The notes beneath the pieces were generated by a model. It did not search any database. It was not told the origin of the DNA and was given only the letters and a program-made list of their open reading frames with translations. DNA of 64,000 nucleotides from Rothia halotolerans (GTDB lineage Bacteria; Actinomycetota; Actinomycetes; Actinomycetales; Micrococcaceae). How positions within the stretch are numbered: the first letter of the stretch is position 1; each line of letters begins with the position of its first letter. Positions 1 through 8,375 of the stretch are shown one piece after another. Where the stretch lies: positions 124,001 to 188,000 of the forward strand of contig NZ_NOIU01000002.1 in the NCBI RefSeq assembly GCF_004136635.1. Reading direction: 5' to 3'. The translations under genes and the position numbers were made by a program.

Positions 1-2
1 TC

Positions 3-326
3 GCGGCGACCGAGCAGGGCCAGCTCGACGTCGGGGACTCCTCGCTCTCCGGCGAGGCCAAGCCGGCCGAGCCGCTCTCCGAGGACCGCGAGGAGGCCGA
101 GCACTCCGGTCAGGTCAACCTGATCGACCCCCCGAAGGACAGCGACACCGACGCCGCCTCGGAGGCCGAGAAGCGTGCCGCCGAGCAGGAGAAGTCGGAG
201 TCCGGCGATGACGGCGCGTCCTCCGGCGGCTCCTCCGACTCCGGCGATGGCTCGAATGGCGGATCCGACGGGGGCGGGGCCTCCTCGGACCAGGGGGCCG
301 CGGGGAACCAAGGGGCGTCCGACTAG
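3..326 (+). CDS. C-terminal end of a truncated gene, probably FtsL-like divisome protein
   Basis: The window opens inside an open reading frame that ends with TAG at 324-326; its start lies outside. About 107 residues are visible. They begin with a stretch resembling the end of the actinobacterial FtsL extracellular domain and continue into a low-complexity tail rich in Ser, Gly, Asp and Glu (an E/K/A run near 160-205, then SSGGSSDSGDG-like repeats). Position supports FtsL: the gene lies directly upstream of ftsI in the division-wall cluster, where ftsL normally sits between mraW and ftsI. No membrane segment is visible in the part shown, so the assignment rests mainly on synteny. A strong hairpin follows the stop codon at once. 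Confidence 0.5.
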   Translation, partial: AATEQGQLDVGDSSLSGEAKPAEPLSEDREEAEHSGQVNLIDPPKDSDTDAASEAEKRAAEQEKSESGDDGASSGGSSDSGDGSNGGSDGGGASSDQGAAGNQGASD

Positions 327-330
327 CACA

Positions 331-370
331 GGCCGTCCGGCACGAGGCCGCGCGCCCGTGCCGGACGGCC
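331..370 (+). terminator. Hairpin after the FtsL-like gene
   Basis: A perfect 14-bp stem (331-344 with 357-370) and a 12-nt loop start 5 nt after the stop codon. There is no U-tract, as is usual in high-GC actinobacteria. It suggests that ftsI is at least partly transcribed from its own promoter. Confidence 0.7.
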
Positions 371-396
371 GGTCACGCGCGCCCGGGGACACGTTC

Positions 397-402
397 TACA
401 CT
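397..402 (+). promoter_or_regulatory. Candidate -10 box for ftsI
   Basis: TACACT fits the actinobacterial TANNNT -10 pattern and lies between the upstream terminator and the ftsI start, giving a leader of roughly 55 nt. No clear -35 element is visible. Confidence 0.4.
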
Positions 403-464
403 GGGGTCTCGCCGCCCGCGGGCGGCGTCGCGCCCCATCACGAGCTGAGGAAGAAGAGGAGCCT

Positions 465-2336
465 GTGGATTCAACGGAGGACCGCCCCGGAGGGGCGGGC
501 GAGCAGGGCGACGGCGAGGCCCGGGACGGCTCCCGGACCGAGGCGTCCGGGGCCGCGGCAGGACCCGCCCAGGGCATCCTGCGCCGCAGCTTCCTCGGGA
601 TCTCCGCCTTCCTCGCCGTGCTGGCCGTGCTGGCCGGCCGCCTCTTCTACGTCCAGGCGATCGACCCCACGGGCCGGGCAGAGGAGGCGCTCGAGAAGCG
701 CCGCCGCACCCAGATCGAGCCCGCCCTGCGCGGGGAGATCCACGACGTGAGCGGCGCGGTCCTGGCCCGCTCCATCCAGCGCTACAAGATCATCGTGGAC
801 CAGACCGCGGTGACCACCTTCTCCCGGTACAACAACGACGCCCTCGAGGAGGTCACGCCGGAGGAGCTGGTCTACCAGCTGGCCGACCTGCTGGACCTGC
901 CGGACCGCGAGGTCATGGAGGCCCTCGACGGGGACAGCAGGTACGCCGTCGTCGCCGAGGAGGTCACCCCGGACGTCTACAACGCGGTGATGGACCTCGG
1001 CGCGGACGGCATCCTCTACGGCGAGGCGGTCTCCAAGCGCAGCTACCCGGACGGCTCGGTGGGCGGCTCCGTCGTCGGCTTCCTGAACTCGGAGGGCGCG
1101 GCCGGCGGCATCGAGCAGCAGTTCGACGACGACCTGGCGGGGGAGGACGGCGAGCGCTCCTACGAGATCAGCGCCGACGGCATCCGCATCCCCGTCGGCG
1201 AGGACCTCAACCGCCCCGCCAGGAACGGCAAGACCATCCGCCTGACCATCGACCGGGACATCCAGTACTTCGCGCAGCAGCAGGTCCGGGCCCGGGCCGA
1301 GGAGCTCGACGCCGAGTGGGGCACCGCGGTGGTCCTGCGCGTCAGCGACGGGGCGGTCCTGGCGCTGGCGGACTCGAGCACGATCGACCCCAACGACCTC
1401 GACGACGCCGATCCGGGCGACTTCACGCCCCGCGCCGTCGCCAACATCACCGAGCCCGGCTCGACCGAGAAGATCCTCACCGCCTCCGCGGTGATCGACG
1501 AGGGGCTCTCCCAGCCCACCAGCGTCTTCGACGTGCCCGCCCAGCTGCGGATCGACGGCGAGCTGATCACCGACTCCTTCGACCACGGGGACGAGCGGCG
1601 CACCCTGGCCGGCATCATCGCCGACTCCATGAACACCGGGACCGTGCTGGCGGGCAAGCAGCTGAGCAGGCAGCAGCGCTACGACTGGTTCCGCAAGTTC
1701 GGCGTCGGCACACCGACCGGCATCGAGCTGCCCGGTGAGGGCCAGGGGTTGTTCTCGGAGCCGGACACCTGGGACGTGCGCCAGCAGTACACCGTGCTGT
1801 TCGGCCAAGGCGTCTCCCAGACCCCGCTCCAGAGCGTCATGGCCTACCAGGCGATCGCCAACGACGGCGTCAAGCTCACGCCGAAGATCGTGGACTCGGT
1901 GGTCGACGTCGACGGGACGGAGGAGGATCGCCCCGCCCCCGAGGGCAGCCGGGTGGTCTCCGAGGAGACGGCCCGGAAGGTGCGGGAGATGATGGAGGTG
2001 GTCGTCACCGAGGGCGGCGCCAAGGAGGCGGCCGTTCCCGGCTGGCGGGTCGGCGGCAAGACCGGCACCGCCGAGGCCCCCGCGGACGACGGCAGCGGCT
2101 TCGACGGGTACACGACGTCGTTCATCGGGATGGCCCCCATCGACTCCCCCGAGTACATGGTGGCGGTGGTCATGCACCGCCCCCAGGGCGAGGTGACCGC
2201 GATCGGCACCACGGTGGCGTTCTCCCGCATCATGCGCAACGTCCTGGAGCACTACAGGGTGCCGCGCTCCACGGGCGACCCCGTGGAGATCCCCAAGTTC
2301 GCCGACGGTGAGGGCGACGACGAGGGGCAGGGGTAG
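465..2336 (+). CDS. ftsI: Division-specific transpeptidase, penicillin-binding protein FtsI/PBP3
   Basis: Class B penicillin-binding protein that cross-links septal peptidoglycan, acting in complex with FtsW. The 623-residue product has a disordered acidic N-terminus, one membrane helix (about 43-63), a dimerisation domain, and a transpeptidase domain with the three active-site motifs: S333-T-E-K (nucleophile Ser333), S388-M-N and K532-T-G. The start is GTG at 465, preceded by a purine-rich Shine-Dalgarno (AAGAAGAGGAG, 451-461). It is the first complete gene of the wall cluster, with murE 130 bp downstream. The short acidic C-terminal tail after the transpeptidase domain is not conserved. Location: inner membrane with a periplasm-facing catalytic domain at the septum. 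Confidence 0.95.
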   Translation: MDSTEDRPGGAGEQGDGEARDGSRTEASGAAAGPAQGILRRSFLGISAFLAVLAVLAGRLFYVQAIDPTGRAEEALEKRRRTQIEPALRGEIHDVSGAVLARSIQRYKIIVDQTAVTTFSRYNNDALEEVTPEELVYQLADLLDLPDREVMEALDGDSRYAVVAEEVTPDVYNAVMDLGADGILYGEAVSKRSYPDGSVGGSVVGFLNSEGAAGGIEQQFDDDLAGEDGERSYEISADGIRIPVGEDLNRPARNGKTIRLTIDRDIQYFAQQQVRARAEELDAEWGTAVVLRVSDGAVLALADSSTIDPNDLDDADPGDFTPRAVANITEPGSTEKILTASAVIDEGLSQPTSVFDVPAQLRIDGELITDSFDHGDERRTLAGIIADSMNTGTVLAGKQLSRQQRYDWFRKFGVGTPTGIELPGEGQGLFSEPDTWDVRQQYTVLFGQGVSQTPLQSVMAYQAIANDGVKLTPKIVDSVVDVDGTEEDRPAPEGSRVVSEETARKVREMMEVVVTEGGAKEAAVPGWRVGGKTGTAEAPADDGSGFDGYTTSFIGMAPIDSPEYMVAVVMHRPQGEVTAIGTTVAFSRIMRNVLEHYRVPRSTGDPVEIPKFADGEGDDEGQG

Positions 2337-2347
2337 CCCGGCACGGC

Positions 2348-2431
2348 TAGAATCGTCTCGATCATGGGAGTGACCACCCGCTTCACGCTCCGGCGGAGGA
2401 TCCCCGAGACCACGTGCCAGGAGCGTAGAGT
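2348..2431 (+). promoter_or_regulatory. Two candidate -10 boxes before murE
   Basis: In the 130-bp ftsI-murE gap, TAGAAT (2348-2353) and TAGAGT (2426-2431) both match the TAGANT form seen before other genes here. The second would give a leader of about 30 nt containing the Shine-Dalgarno GAGAAGGAAG (2451-2460). No convincing -35 boxes are visible. Confidence 0.45.
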
Positions 2432-2466
2432 GTCCACGTCCACCCCGCCAGAGAAGGAAGTCCCAG

Positions 2467-4197
2467 ATGCCTCACGAGGAATCGCCGGCCCATCTAGCCC
2501 CCGGCGCTGAGCCGGCCGCCGGAGCGGCCCCGGGACGTCCGGAGGAGCGGTCCCAGGGCACCGCGCAGACGCTGCGCCCCGCCTCCGTCCCGGCCCGCAC
2601 CCTCGGGGAGCTCTCGGACCTCATCCGCGGCTGGGGCCGCGCGGCCGAGCTGACGGGCCCGGCCGGGACCGAGGTCAGCGGGGTCAGCATGGACTCCCAC
2701 GACGTCCAGGCGGGGGACCTGTACGTGGCGGTCCCGGGATCCAACGTCCACGGCGCCCGCTTCTGCCCGGACGCGCGCGAGCGCGGGGCGCGGGCGGTCA
2801 TGACCGACGCGGCGGGCGCGGAGATCCTGCGCTCGCTCGGCGTCGGGCTGCCGGTGATCCTGGTGGAGCGGGTCCGCGAGATCGTCGGGCCGCTGGCCGG
2901 CCACGTCTACGCGAGCCAGCCCGCCTCCGCGGCCCAGCAGCAGCTGTTCGCCGTCACGGGCACCAATGGCAAGACCACCACCACCTACATGATCAACTCC
3001 CTGCTCGAGGCGCTCGGGCGCACCACCGGGCTGATCGGCACCATCGAGATCCTGGCCGGCGAGGACCGCATCCCCAGCCGCCTCACGACGCCGGAGTCCA
3101 CCCACGTGCACTCCCTGGTCACGGTCATGCGGGAGCGGGGCATCACGGCGATGTCCATGGAGGTCTCCTCGCACGCGCTGGACTACCGCCGGGTGGACGG
3201 GCTGGTGTACGACGTCGCCGGCTTCACCAACCTCACCCAGGACCACCTCGACCAGCACGGCAGCATGGAGGCCTACTTCCGCAGCAAGGCCCAGCTCCTC
3301 ACGCCCGGTCACGCGCGCCGCGGCGTCGTCATCGTGGATGACGCGTGGGGCGAGGCCATGGCGGCCTCGGCGCGGGAGGCCATGGGCGAGGACGCCGTGG
3401 CGACGCTGGCGACCGGCCGGGGCGCCGGCGTCGAGGGCGCTGGGAACTCCGAGGGGCCCGACGCCGACTGGACCCTCTGCGAGGTCACCCCCGCCGGCAT
3501 CGGCCACCGCTTCGCCCTGCGCCACCGCGACGGCCGGGTCCTGCGCTCGGAGACCGGCATGCCCGCCGCCTTCAACGTCTCGAACGCCGCGCTCGCCCTG
3601 GCCATGGTGGCCGAGTCCGGCGCGAGCCACGAGGCGCTGACCGCCGCCCTGCGCGAGCCCGGCTGCCTGACCCCGGCCGTGCCGGGCAGGATGCAGGTCA
3701 TCGCCCGGCGGCCGGCCTCGATCGTGGACTTCGCCCACAACCCCGACGCGCTGGAGCGGGCCCTCGAGGCCGTCGAGCCCGCCGAGGGCTCGGGCGGCCG
3801 GGTGATCGTCGTCTTCGGCGCCACCGGCCAGCGGGACCAGCTCAAGCGCCCCCTGATGGGAGCCATCGCCGCCCGGCACGCCGACGTCGTGATCGTGACC
3901 GACGACGACCCCCACCACGAGCCGCCCGGCCCCATCCGCGCGGCGGTGGAGGACGGCGCCCGGCGCGCGAGCCAGGAGGGCGCCCGCGCCCGGCTGATCG
4001 AGAACGTCGCGCCGCGCGCCGCGGCCGTCCGCCGCGCCGTCGAGCTCGCCGAGGACCGGGACGCGATCCTGCTGGCGGGCCGCGGCCACGAGACGCATCA
4101 GGACGTCGCCGGGGTGGACGAGGCGCTCGACGACCGTGAGGAGCTGCGCGCCGCCCTGGCGGAGCGCGCGGCCCGGATCCCCGGAGGTACAGCATGA
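2467..4197 (+). CDS. murE: UDP-MurNAc-tripeptide synthetase, probably L-lysine-adding
   Basis: ATP-dependent Mur ligase adding the third residue of the peptidoglycan stem peptide in the cytoplasm. The 576-residue product has the UDP-binding N-terminal domain, the ATP-binding central domain (GTNGKTT, 165-171, Lys169) and the C-terminal domain. The amino-acid specificity motif of diaminopimelate enzymes (DNPR) is replaced by D480-D-P-H483, as expected for an L-lysine-adding enzyme of the Arthrobacter/Kocuria type; this is inference from family knowledge. An N-terminal extension of about 40 residues, rich in Ala and Pro, precedes the conserved part. The ATG at 2467 has a good Shine-Dalgarno. The stop overlaps the murF start (ATGA). 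Confidence 0.93.
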   Translation: MPHEESPAHLAPGAEPAAGAAPGRPEERSQGTAQTLRPASVPARTLGELSDLIRGWGRAAELTGPAGTEVSGVSMDSHDVQAGDLYVAVPGSNVHGARFCPDARERGARAVMTDAAGAEILRSLGVGLPVILVERVREIVGPLAGHVYASQPASAAQQQLFAVTGTNGKTTTTYMINSLLEALGRTTGLIGTIEILAGEDRIPSRLTTPESTHVHSLVTVMRERGITAMSMEVSSHALDYRRVDGLVYDVAGFTNLTQDHLDQHGSMEAYFRSKAQLLTPGHARRGVVIVDDAWGEAMAASAREAMGEDAVATLATGRGAGVEGAGNSEGPDADWTLCEVTPAGIGHRFALRHRDGRVLRSETGMPAAFNVSNAALALAMVAESGASHEALTAALREPGCLTPAVPGRMQVIARRPASIVDFAHNPDALERALEAVEPAEGSGGRVIVVFGATGQRDQLKRPLMGAIAARHADVVIVTDDDPHHEPPGPIRAAVEDGARRASQEGARARLIENVAPRAAAVRRAVELAEDRDAILLAGRGHETHQDVAGVDEALDDREELRAALAERAARIPGGTA

Positions 4198-5696
4198 TCC
4201 CCCTGACAGCACAGCAGATCGCCGACGCCGTGGGCGGCAGGCTCGTCGGCGTCGCGGACGCGGACGGCGTCGTCTGCACCTGCGCGACCACCGACTCCCG
4301 CGAGGCGGGCCCCGGCTGCCTGTTCATCGCCAAGCCGGGCGAGGCCACCGACGGCCACCGCTTCATCGGCGCGGCGGCCGCGGCCGGCGCCGTCCTGAAC
4401 CTCGCCGAGCGGGAGACCCTCGACGAGGCGGGCTCCCCGAACCCCTCGGTGCTGGTGGACGACGTCGTCCTCGCGATGGGCCGGCTGGCCCGCGAGGTCC
4501 TGCGCCTGCTGCGCGCCGCCGGGACGGTGACCGTGCTCGGCATCACCGGCTCCGCGGGCAAGACCACCACCAAGGACCTGCTCGCGGGCATCCTGGGGGA
4601 GCAGGGGCCCACGGTCGCGCCGGTCGGCTCGTACAACGGCGAGGTCGGGGTCCCCCTGACCATCTTCCGCGCCGACCACTCCACCCGCTACCTCGTGATC
4701 GAGATGGGGGCCAACGCCGTCGGCAACATCCGCTACCTGTGCGACATCGTGGCGCCGGACTACGGGGCCGTGCTCAAGGTGGGCACGGCGCACGCCGGCG
4801 AGTTCGGCGGCGTCGAGAACATCGCGCTGACCAAGGGGGAGCTCGCGGAGGGCGCCTCCGCCGGCGTCGCCCTCAACGCGGACGACCCCCGGGTGGCCCC
4901 GATGGCCTCCCGCGCCGGCGCGCCCGTGGCGTACTTCGGGGTGCGCGGCCGCCACGTGACGGACCGGCTGGCATCCCCCGCGGGCGAGGCGTCCCTGGTC
5001 GAGGCCCGGGACCTGCGCACCGACGCCTCCGGCTGCCCCTCCTTCCGCCTCGTCCTGCCGGGCGGGGAGGAGCACGAGGTGGCCTCCCAGCTGATCGGCG
5101 AGCACCACGTCTACAACCTCCTGGCCGCCGCGACCCTCGCTCACCTCGTCGGGGTCCCCGGCGAGGCCGTGGCCCGCTCGCTGAGCAGCCAGCGGGCCGG
5201 CAGCCGGTACCGCATGGAGCGCACCGACCGCCCCGACGGCGTGACGGTGATCAACGACGCCTACAACGCCAACCCCGAGTCGATGGCCGCCGCCCTGCGC
5301 ACGCTGGCCCAGATGGGGCGCGACGCCGAGCCGCCGCGCCGGACCTGGGCCGTGCTGGGCGCGATGCTCGAGCTGGGCGAGGTCTCGGTGGCCGAGCACG
5401 ACAAGCTCGGCCGCGACGTCGTGCGCCTGAACATCGCCCAGCTGATCGCGGTGGGCCCCGAGGCCCGTCCGGTCTACAACGCGGCCCTGCTGGAGGGCTC
5501 GTGGGGCGAGGAGGCGATATGGGTGGAGACCGCGGAGGAGGCCGAGCGCGTCCTCGAGGAGAGCCTGCGGCCGGGGGACATCGTGCTGCTGAAGTCCTCG
5601 AACGGCGCGGGCCTGCGTTTCCTGGGCGATAGAGTTGCCCAGAGCCCGGCGGGAGACACCCGGCCGGACCAGACCTCCATGGAAGAAAGGCGCTAA
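4194..5696 (+). CDS. murF: UDP-MurNAc-pentapeptide synthetase (D-Ala-D-Ala-adding)
   Basis: Mur ligase joining D-alanyl-D-alanine to the UDP-MurNAc tripeptide, the last cytoplasmic step of precursor synthesis. The 500-residue product carries the Mur P-loop GSAGKTTTKD with Lys123, the central E-M-G-A-N segment (E-x-G-A motif typical of MurF) and the C-terminal 'NDAYNANP' motif. Its start overlaps the murE stop by 4 nt, implying translational coupling. mraY follows 7 nt after the stop. The cytoplasmic product is handed to MraY at the membrane. Confidence 0.95.
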   Translation: MIPLTAQQIADAVGGRLVGVADADGVVCTCATTDSREAGPGCLFIAKPGEATDGHRFIGAAAAAGAVLNLAERETLDEAGSPNPSVLVDDVVLAMGRLAREVLRLLRAAGTVTVLGITGSAGKTTTKDLLAGILGEQGPTVAPVGSYNGEVGVPLTIFRADHSTRYLVIEMGANAVGNIRYLCDIVAPDYGAVLKVGTAHAGEFGGVENIALTKGELAEGASAGVALNADDPRVAPMASRAGAPVAYFGVRGRHVTDRLASPAGEASLVEARDLRTDASGCPSFRLVLPGGEEHEVASQLIGEHHVYNLLAAATLAHLVGVPGEAVARSLSSQRAGSRYRMERTDRPDGVTVINDAYNANPESMAAALRTLAQMGRDAEPPRRTWAVLGAMLELGEVSVAEHDKLGRDVVRLNIAQLIAVGPEARPVYNAALLEGSWGEEAIWVETAEEAERVLEESLRPGDIVLLKSSNGAGLRFLGDRVAQSPAGDTRPDQTSMEERR

Positions 5697-5703
5697 GCAC
5701 CGC

Positions 5704-6825
5704 ATGATCTCCATCCTGTTGGCGGCGGCCTTCGGGCTGATCCTCACGATCGCCGGGACCCCCCTGTTCACCAAGTTCCTGGTGCGGCAGCAGTACGGGC
5801 AGTTCATCCGCGAGGACGGCCCCACGAGCCACCTGACCAAGCGCGGCACGCCCACCATGGGCGGCGTCGTCATCATGGGCTCCACGGTGGTGGCGTTCTT
5901 CCTGGCCCTGCTGATCACCATGCTGCTGACCGGCCGCTGGCAGCCGCCCGGGCTCTCGGCGCTGCTGCTGCTCTTCCTGATGCTGGGGATGGCCGCCGTC
6001 GGCTTCATCGACGACTTCAAGAAGATCGCCCGGAAGCAGTCGCTCGGCCTCACCGCCGGCGGCAAGATCGTGCTGCAGGGCGCCGTGGGGATCATCTTCG
6101 GCGTGCTGGCGCTGGTGCTGCCCGACTCCTCGGGCTGGACGCCTGCGACGACGCAGATCTCCTTCACCCGGGACATCCCGTGGCTGGACCTCTCCTTCGG
6201 GATCCCCGTGCTCGGCGTCATCCTCTTCGTGGTCTGGGCGAACCTGATCTCCACCGCGACCACCAACGCCGTCAACCTGACCGACGGCCTGGACGGGCTC
6301 GCCACCGGCGCCTCGATCCTGGTCTTCTCCGGCTACCTGATGATCACCATGTGGCAGGGCAACCACCTGTGCGGCGCGAACGCCGCCTCGGGCATCTGCT
6401 ACGACGTGCAGGAGGCCGGGCAGCTCGCGGTGGTCGCGGCGGCGCTGATCGGCTCCCTGATCGGCTTCCTGTGGTGGAACACCTCGCCGGCCACGATCTT
6501 CATGGGCGACACCGGCTCGCTGGGCCTGGGCGGCGCGCTGGCCGGCTTCGCGATCCTCTCCCGCACCGAGCTGCTGCTGGTCGTGCTGGCCGGGCTCTTC
6601 GTCGTCATCTCGGCCTCGGTGATCCTCCAGGTCGGGTACTTCAAGCTCTCGGGCGGCAAGCGGATCTTCAAGATGGCGCCGCTGCAGCACCACTTCGAGC
6701 TCAAGGGCTGGAAGGAGGTCACCGTCGTCGTGCGGTTCTGGATCGTCGCGGGGCTGTTCGTGGCGCTCTCCCTGGGGATCTTCTACGGCGACTGGCTGCT
6801 GAACAACGGAGGAGTGCTGAATTGA
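5704..6825 (+). CDS. mraY: Phospho-MurNAc-pentapeptide transferase MraY
   Basis: Integral membrane enzyme transferring phospho-MurNAc-pentapeptide onto undecaprenyl phosphate to make lipid I. The 373-residue protein has about ten hydrophobic segments and the family motifs: a D-D-F-K-K loop, NLTDGLDGLA with catalytic aspartates, and the FMGDTGSL loop. I chose ATG 5704 because the conserved protein begins MISILLAAAFG; a longer frame starting at 5635 overlaps the end of murF and adds an unconserved, basic N-terminus. A Shine-Dalgarno-like GGAAGAAAGG lies at 5681-5690, inside the murF end. The stop TGA shares its A with the murD ATG. Confidence 0.96.
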   Translation: MISILLAAAFGLILTIAGTPLFTKFLVRQQYGQFIREDGPTSHLTKRGTPTMGGVVIMGSTVVAFFLALLITMLLTGRWQPPGLSALLLLFLMLGMAAVGFIDDFKKIARKQSLGLTAGGKIVLQGAVGIIFGVLALVLPDSSGWTPATTQISFTRDIPWLDLSFGIPVLGVILFVVWANLISTATTNAVNLTDGLDGLATGASILVFSGYLMITMWQGNHLCGANAASGICYDVQEAGQLAVVAAALIGSLIGFLWWNTSPATIFMGDTGSLGLGGALAGFAILSRTELLLVVLAGLFVVISASVILQVGYFKLSGGKRIFKMAPLQHHFELKGWKEVTVVVRFWIVAGLFVALSLGIFYGDWLLNNGGVLN

Positions 6826-8375
6826 TGCGAGCGAGCAACGCCAACCCCGTCCTGGGCGACGAGCGGCTCGAGGCCCTGACCACGTGGGACTCCGACTGGG
6901 CCGGGCTGCGGGTCGTCGTCGTCGGCGTCGGCGTCTCCGGGTTCGCCGCGGCGGACACCCTGATCGAGCTCGGGGCGCGCGTGGTCGTCGTGGACGGCAA
7001 GGACACCGAGGAGAACCGGTACAAGGCGCAGACGCTGGGGATCGTGGGCGCCGTGGACACGGTGCTGGGCACCGGCGCGACCGACTCCCTGCCCGACGTC
7101 GAGGGGGAGCGGCCTGAGCTGGTCGTCACCTCGCCCGGCGTCCGGCCGACCACCGGCGTCCTCGCGCAGGCCGTGGAGGAGCGGGTGCAGATCTGGGGCG
7201 ACGTCGAGCTGGCCTGGCGCGTGCGCCGCCGCGCCGGGCGCCCCACCGCCGAGTGGGTGTGCATCACCGGCACCAACGGCAAGACGACGACGGTCGGGAT
7301 GACCGCCTCGATCCTTCAGGCCGGGGGCCTCGAGGCGATCGCGGTGGGCAACGTGGGGACGCCGATCCTCGACGCCCTGCGCGACCCCGTGGACTACGAG
7401 GTCCTCGCCGTCGAGCTCTCGAGCTACCAGCTGCACTGGTCCTACTCCCTGGCCCCGCTGGCCTCGGCCGTGCTGAACATCGCCGAGGACCACCTGGACT
7501 GGCACGAGGGCTACGCCAACTACATGGCGGACAAGTCGCGGATCTACGAGAGCACCCGGGTGGCCTGCGTCTACAACGCCGCCGTGCCGGACACCGAGCG
7601 CATGGTCGAGGAGGCCGACGTCCAGGAGGGCTGCCGTGCCGTCTCCTTCACCACCGACACCCCGTACCTGTCCCAGCTGGGCATCGTGGACGGCCTGCTG
7701 GTGGACCGGGCCTTCGTCGCCGAGCGGAAGACCTCGGCCGCCGAGCTCGGCGCGGTGGAGGACACCGGCGAGCTGCCCACCCGGCACACCGTGGAGAACG
7801 CCCTGGCCTCGGCGGCGCTCGCCCGGGCCGCCGGCGTCGAGCCCGCGGCGGTGCGCGACGGCCTGCGCGCCTACGAGCCCGGCGCCCACCGGATCCAGCC
7901 GGTCGCGACGACGCACGGGGTGCTCTGGGTCAACGACACCAAGGCCACCAACCCCCACGCCACCGCCGCCTCGCTGGGCTCCTTCGACCCGGTGATCTGG
8001 ATCGCCGGCGGGCTGTCCAAGGGGGTGCGCTACGAGGAGCTCGTGGCCGCCCACGCCGGGCGGCTGAAGGCCGTGGTGCTGATCGGCACGGACACGGCAG
8101 GACTCCTCGACGCGCTGCGGTCGCAGGCGCCGGACGTCCCCGTCCACCGCGCCGGGGAGGGCCTGCCCGAGGCGGACGGCGACGCCGTGATCCGCCGCGC
8201 CGTCGAGATCTCCCATGGCCTGGCCGAGCAGGGGGACACGGTGCTGCTGGCCCCGGCGGCGGCGTCGTTCGACCAGTTCGCCTCCTACGGCGCCCGCGGC
8301 GACGCGTTCATCCGGGCCGTGACGGAGCTGGTGGAGCGGGTCTCCGGGGAGGACGAGGGGGAGCGGGGCCGATGA
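6825..8375 (+). CDS. murD: UDP-MurNAc-L-alanine:D-glutamate ligase
   Basis: Mur ligase adding D-glutamate to UDP-MurNAc-L-Ala. The 516-residue product opens with a Rossmann-like domain (VVVVGVGVSG around residues 26-35), followed by the P-loop GTNGKTTT (Lys153) and a C-terminal domain with the N-D-T-K-A-T-N motif. ATG 6825 overlaps the mraY stop by one base (TGATG) and has GGAGGAG at 6809-6815 as Shine-Dalgarno. It overlaps ftsW by 4 nt at the other end. Cytoplasmic. Length is slightly above the usual 450-480 because of a short N-terminal extension and a charged C-terminal tail. Confidence 0.95.
   Translation: MRASNANPVLGDERLEALTTWDSDWAGLRVVVVGVGVSGFAAADTLIELGARVVVVDGKDTEENRYKAQTLGIVGAVDTVLGTGATDSLPDVEGERPELVVTSPGVRPTTGVLAQAVEERVQIWGDVELAWRVRRRAGRPTAEWVCITGTNGKTTTVGMTASILQAGGLEAIAVGNVGTPILDALRDPVDYEVLAVELSSYQLHWSYSLAPLASAVLNIAEDHLDWHEGYANYMADKSRIYESTRVACVYNAAVPDTERMVEEADVQEGCRAVSFTTDTPYLSQLGIVDGLLVDRAFVAERKTSAAELGAVEDTGELPTRHTVENALASAALARAAGVEPAAVRDGLRAYEPGAHRIQPVATTHGVLWVNDTKATNPHATAASLGSFDPVIWIAGGLSKGVRYEELVAAHAGRLKAVVLIGTDTAGLLDALRSQAPDVPVHRAGEGLPEADGDAVIRRAVEISHGLAEQGDTVLLAPAAASFDQFASYGARGDAFIRAVTELVERVSGEDEGERGR

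Noticed and set aside
471-2252. Very long open frames antisense to ftsI and to most other genes
   Set aside because: In GC-rich DNA the frames opposite real genes stay open. The translations are low-complexity (Gly/Ala/Arg/His) with no recognisable domains.
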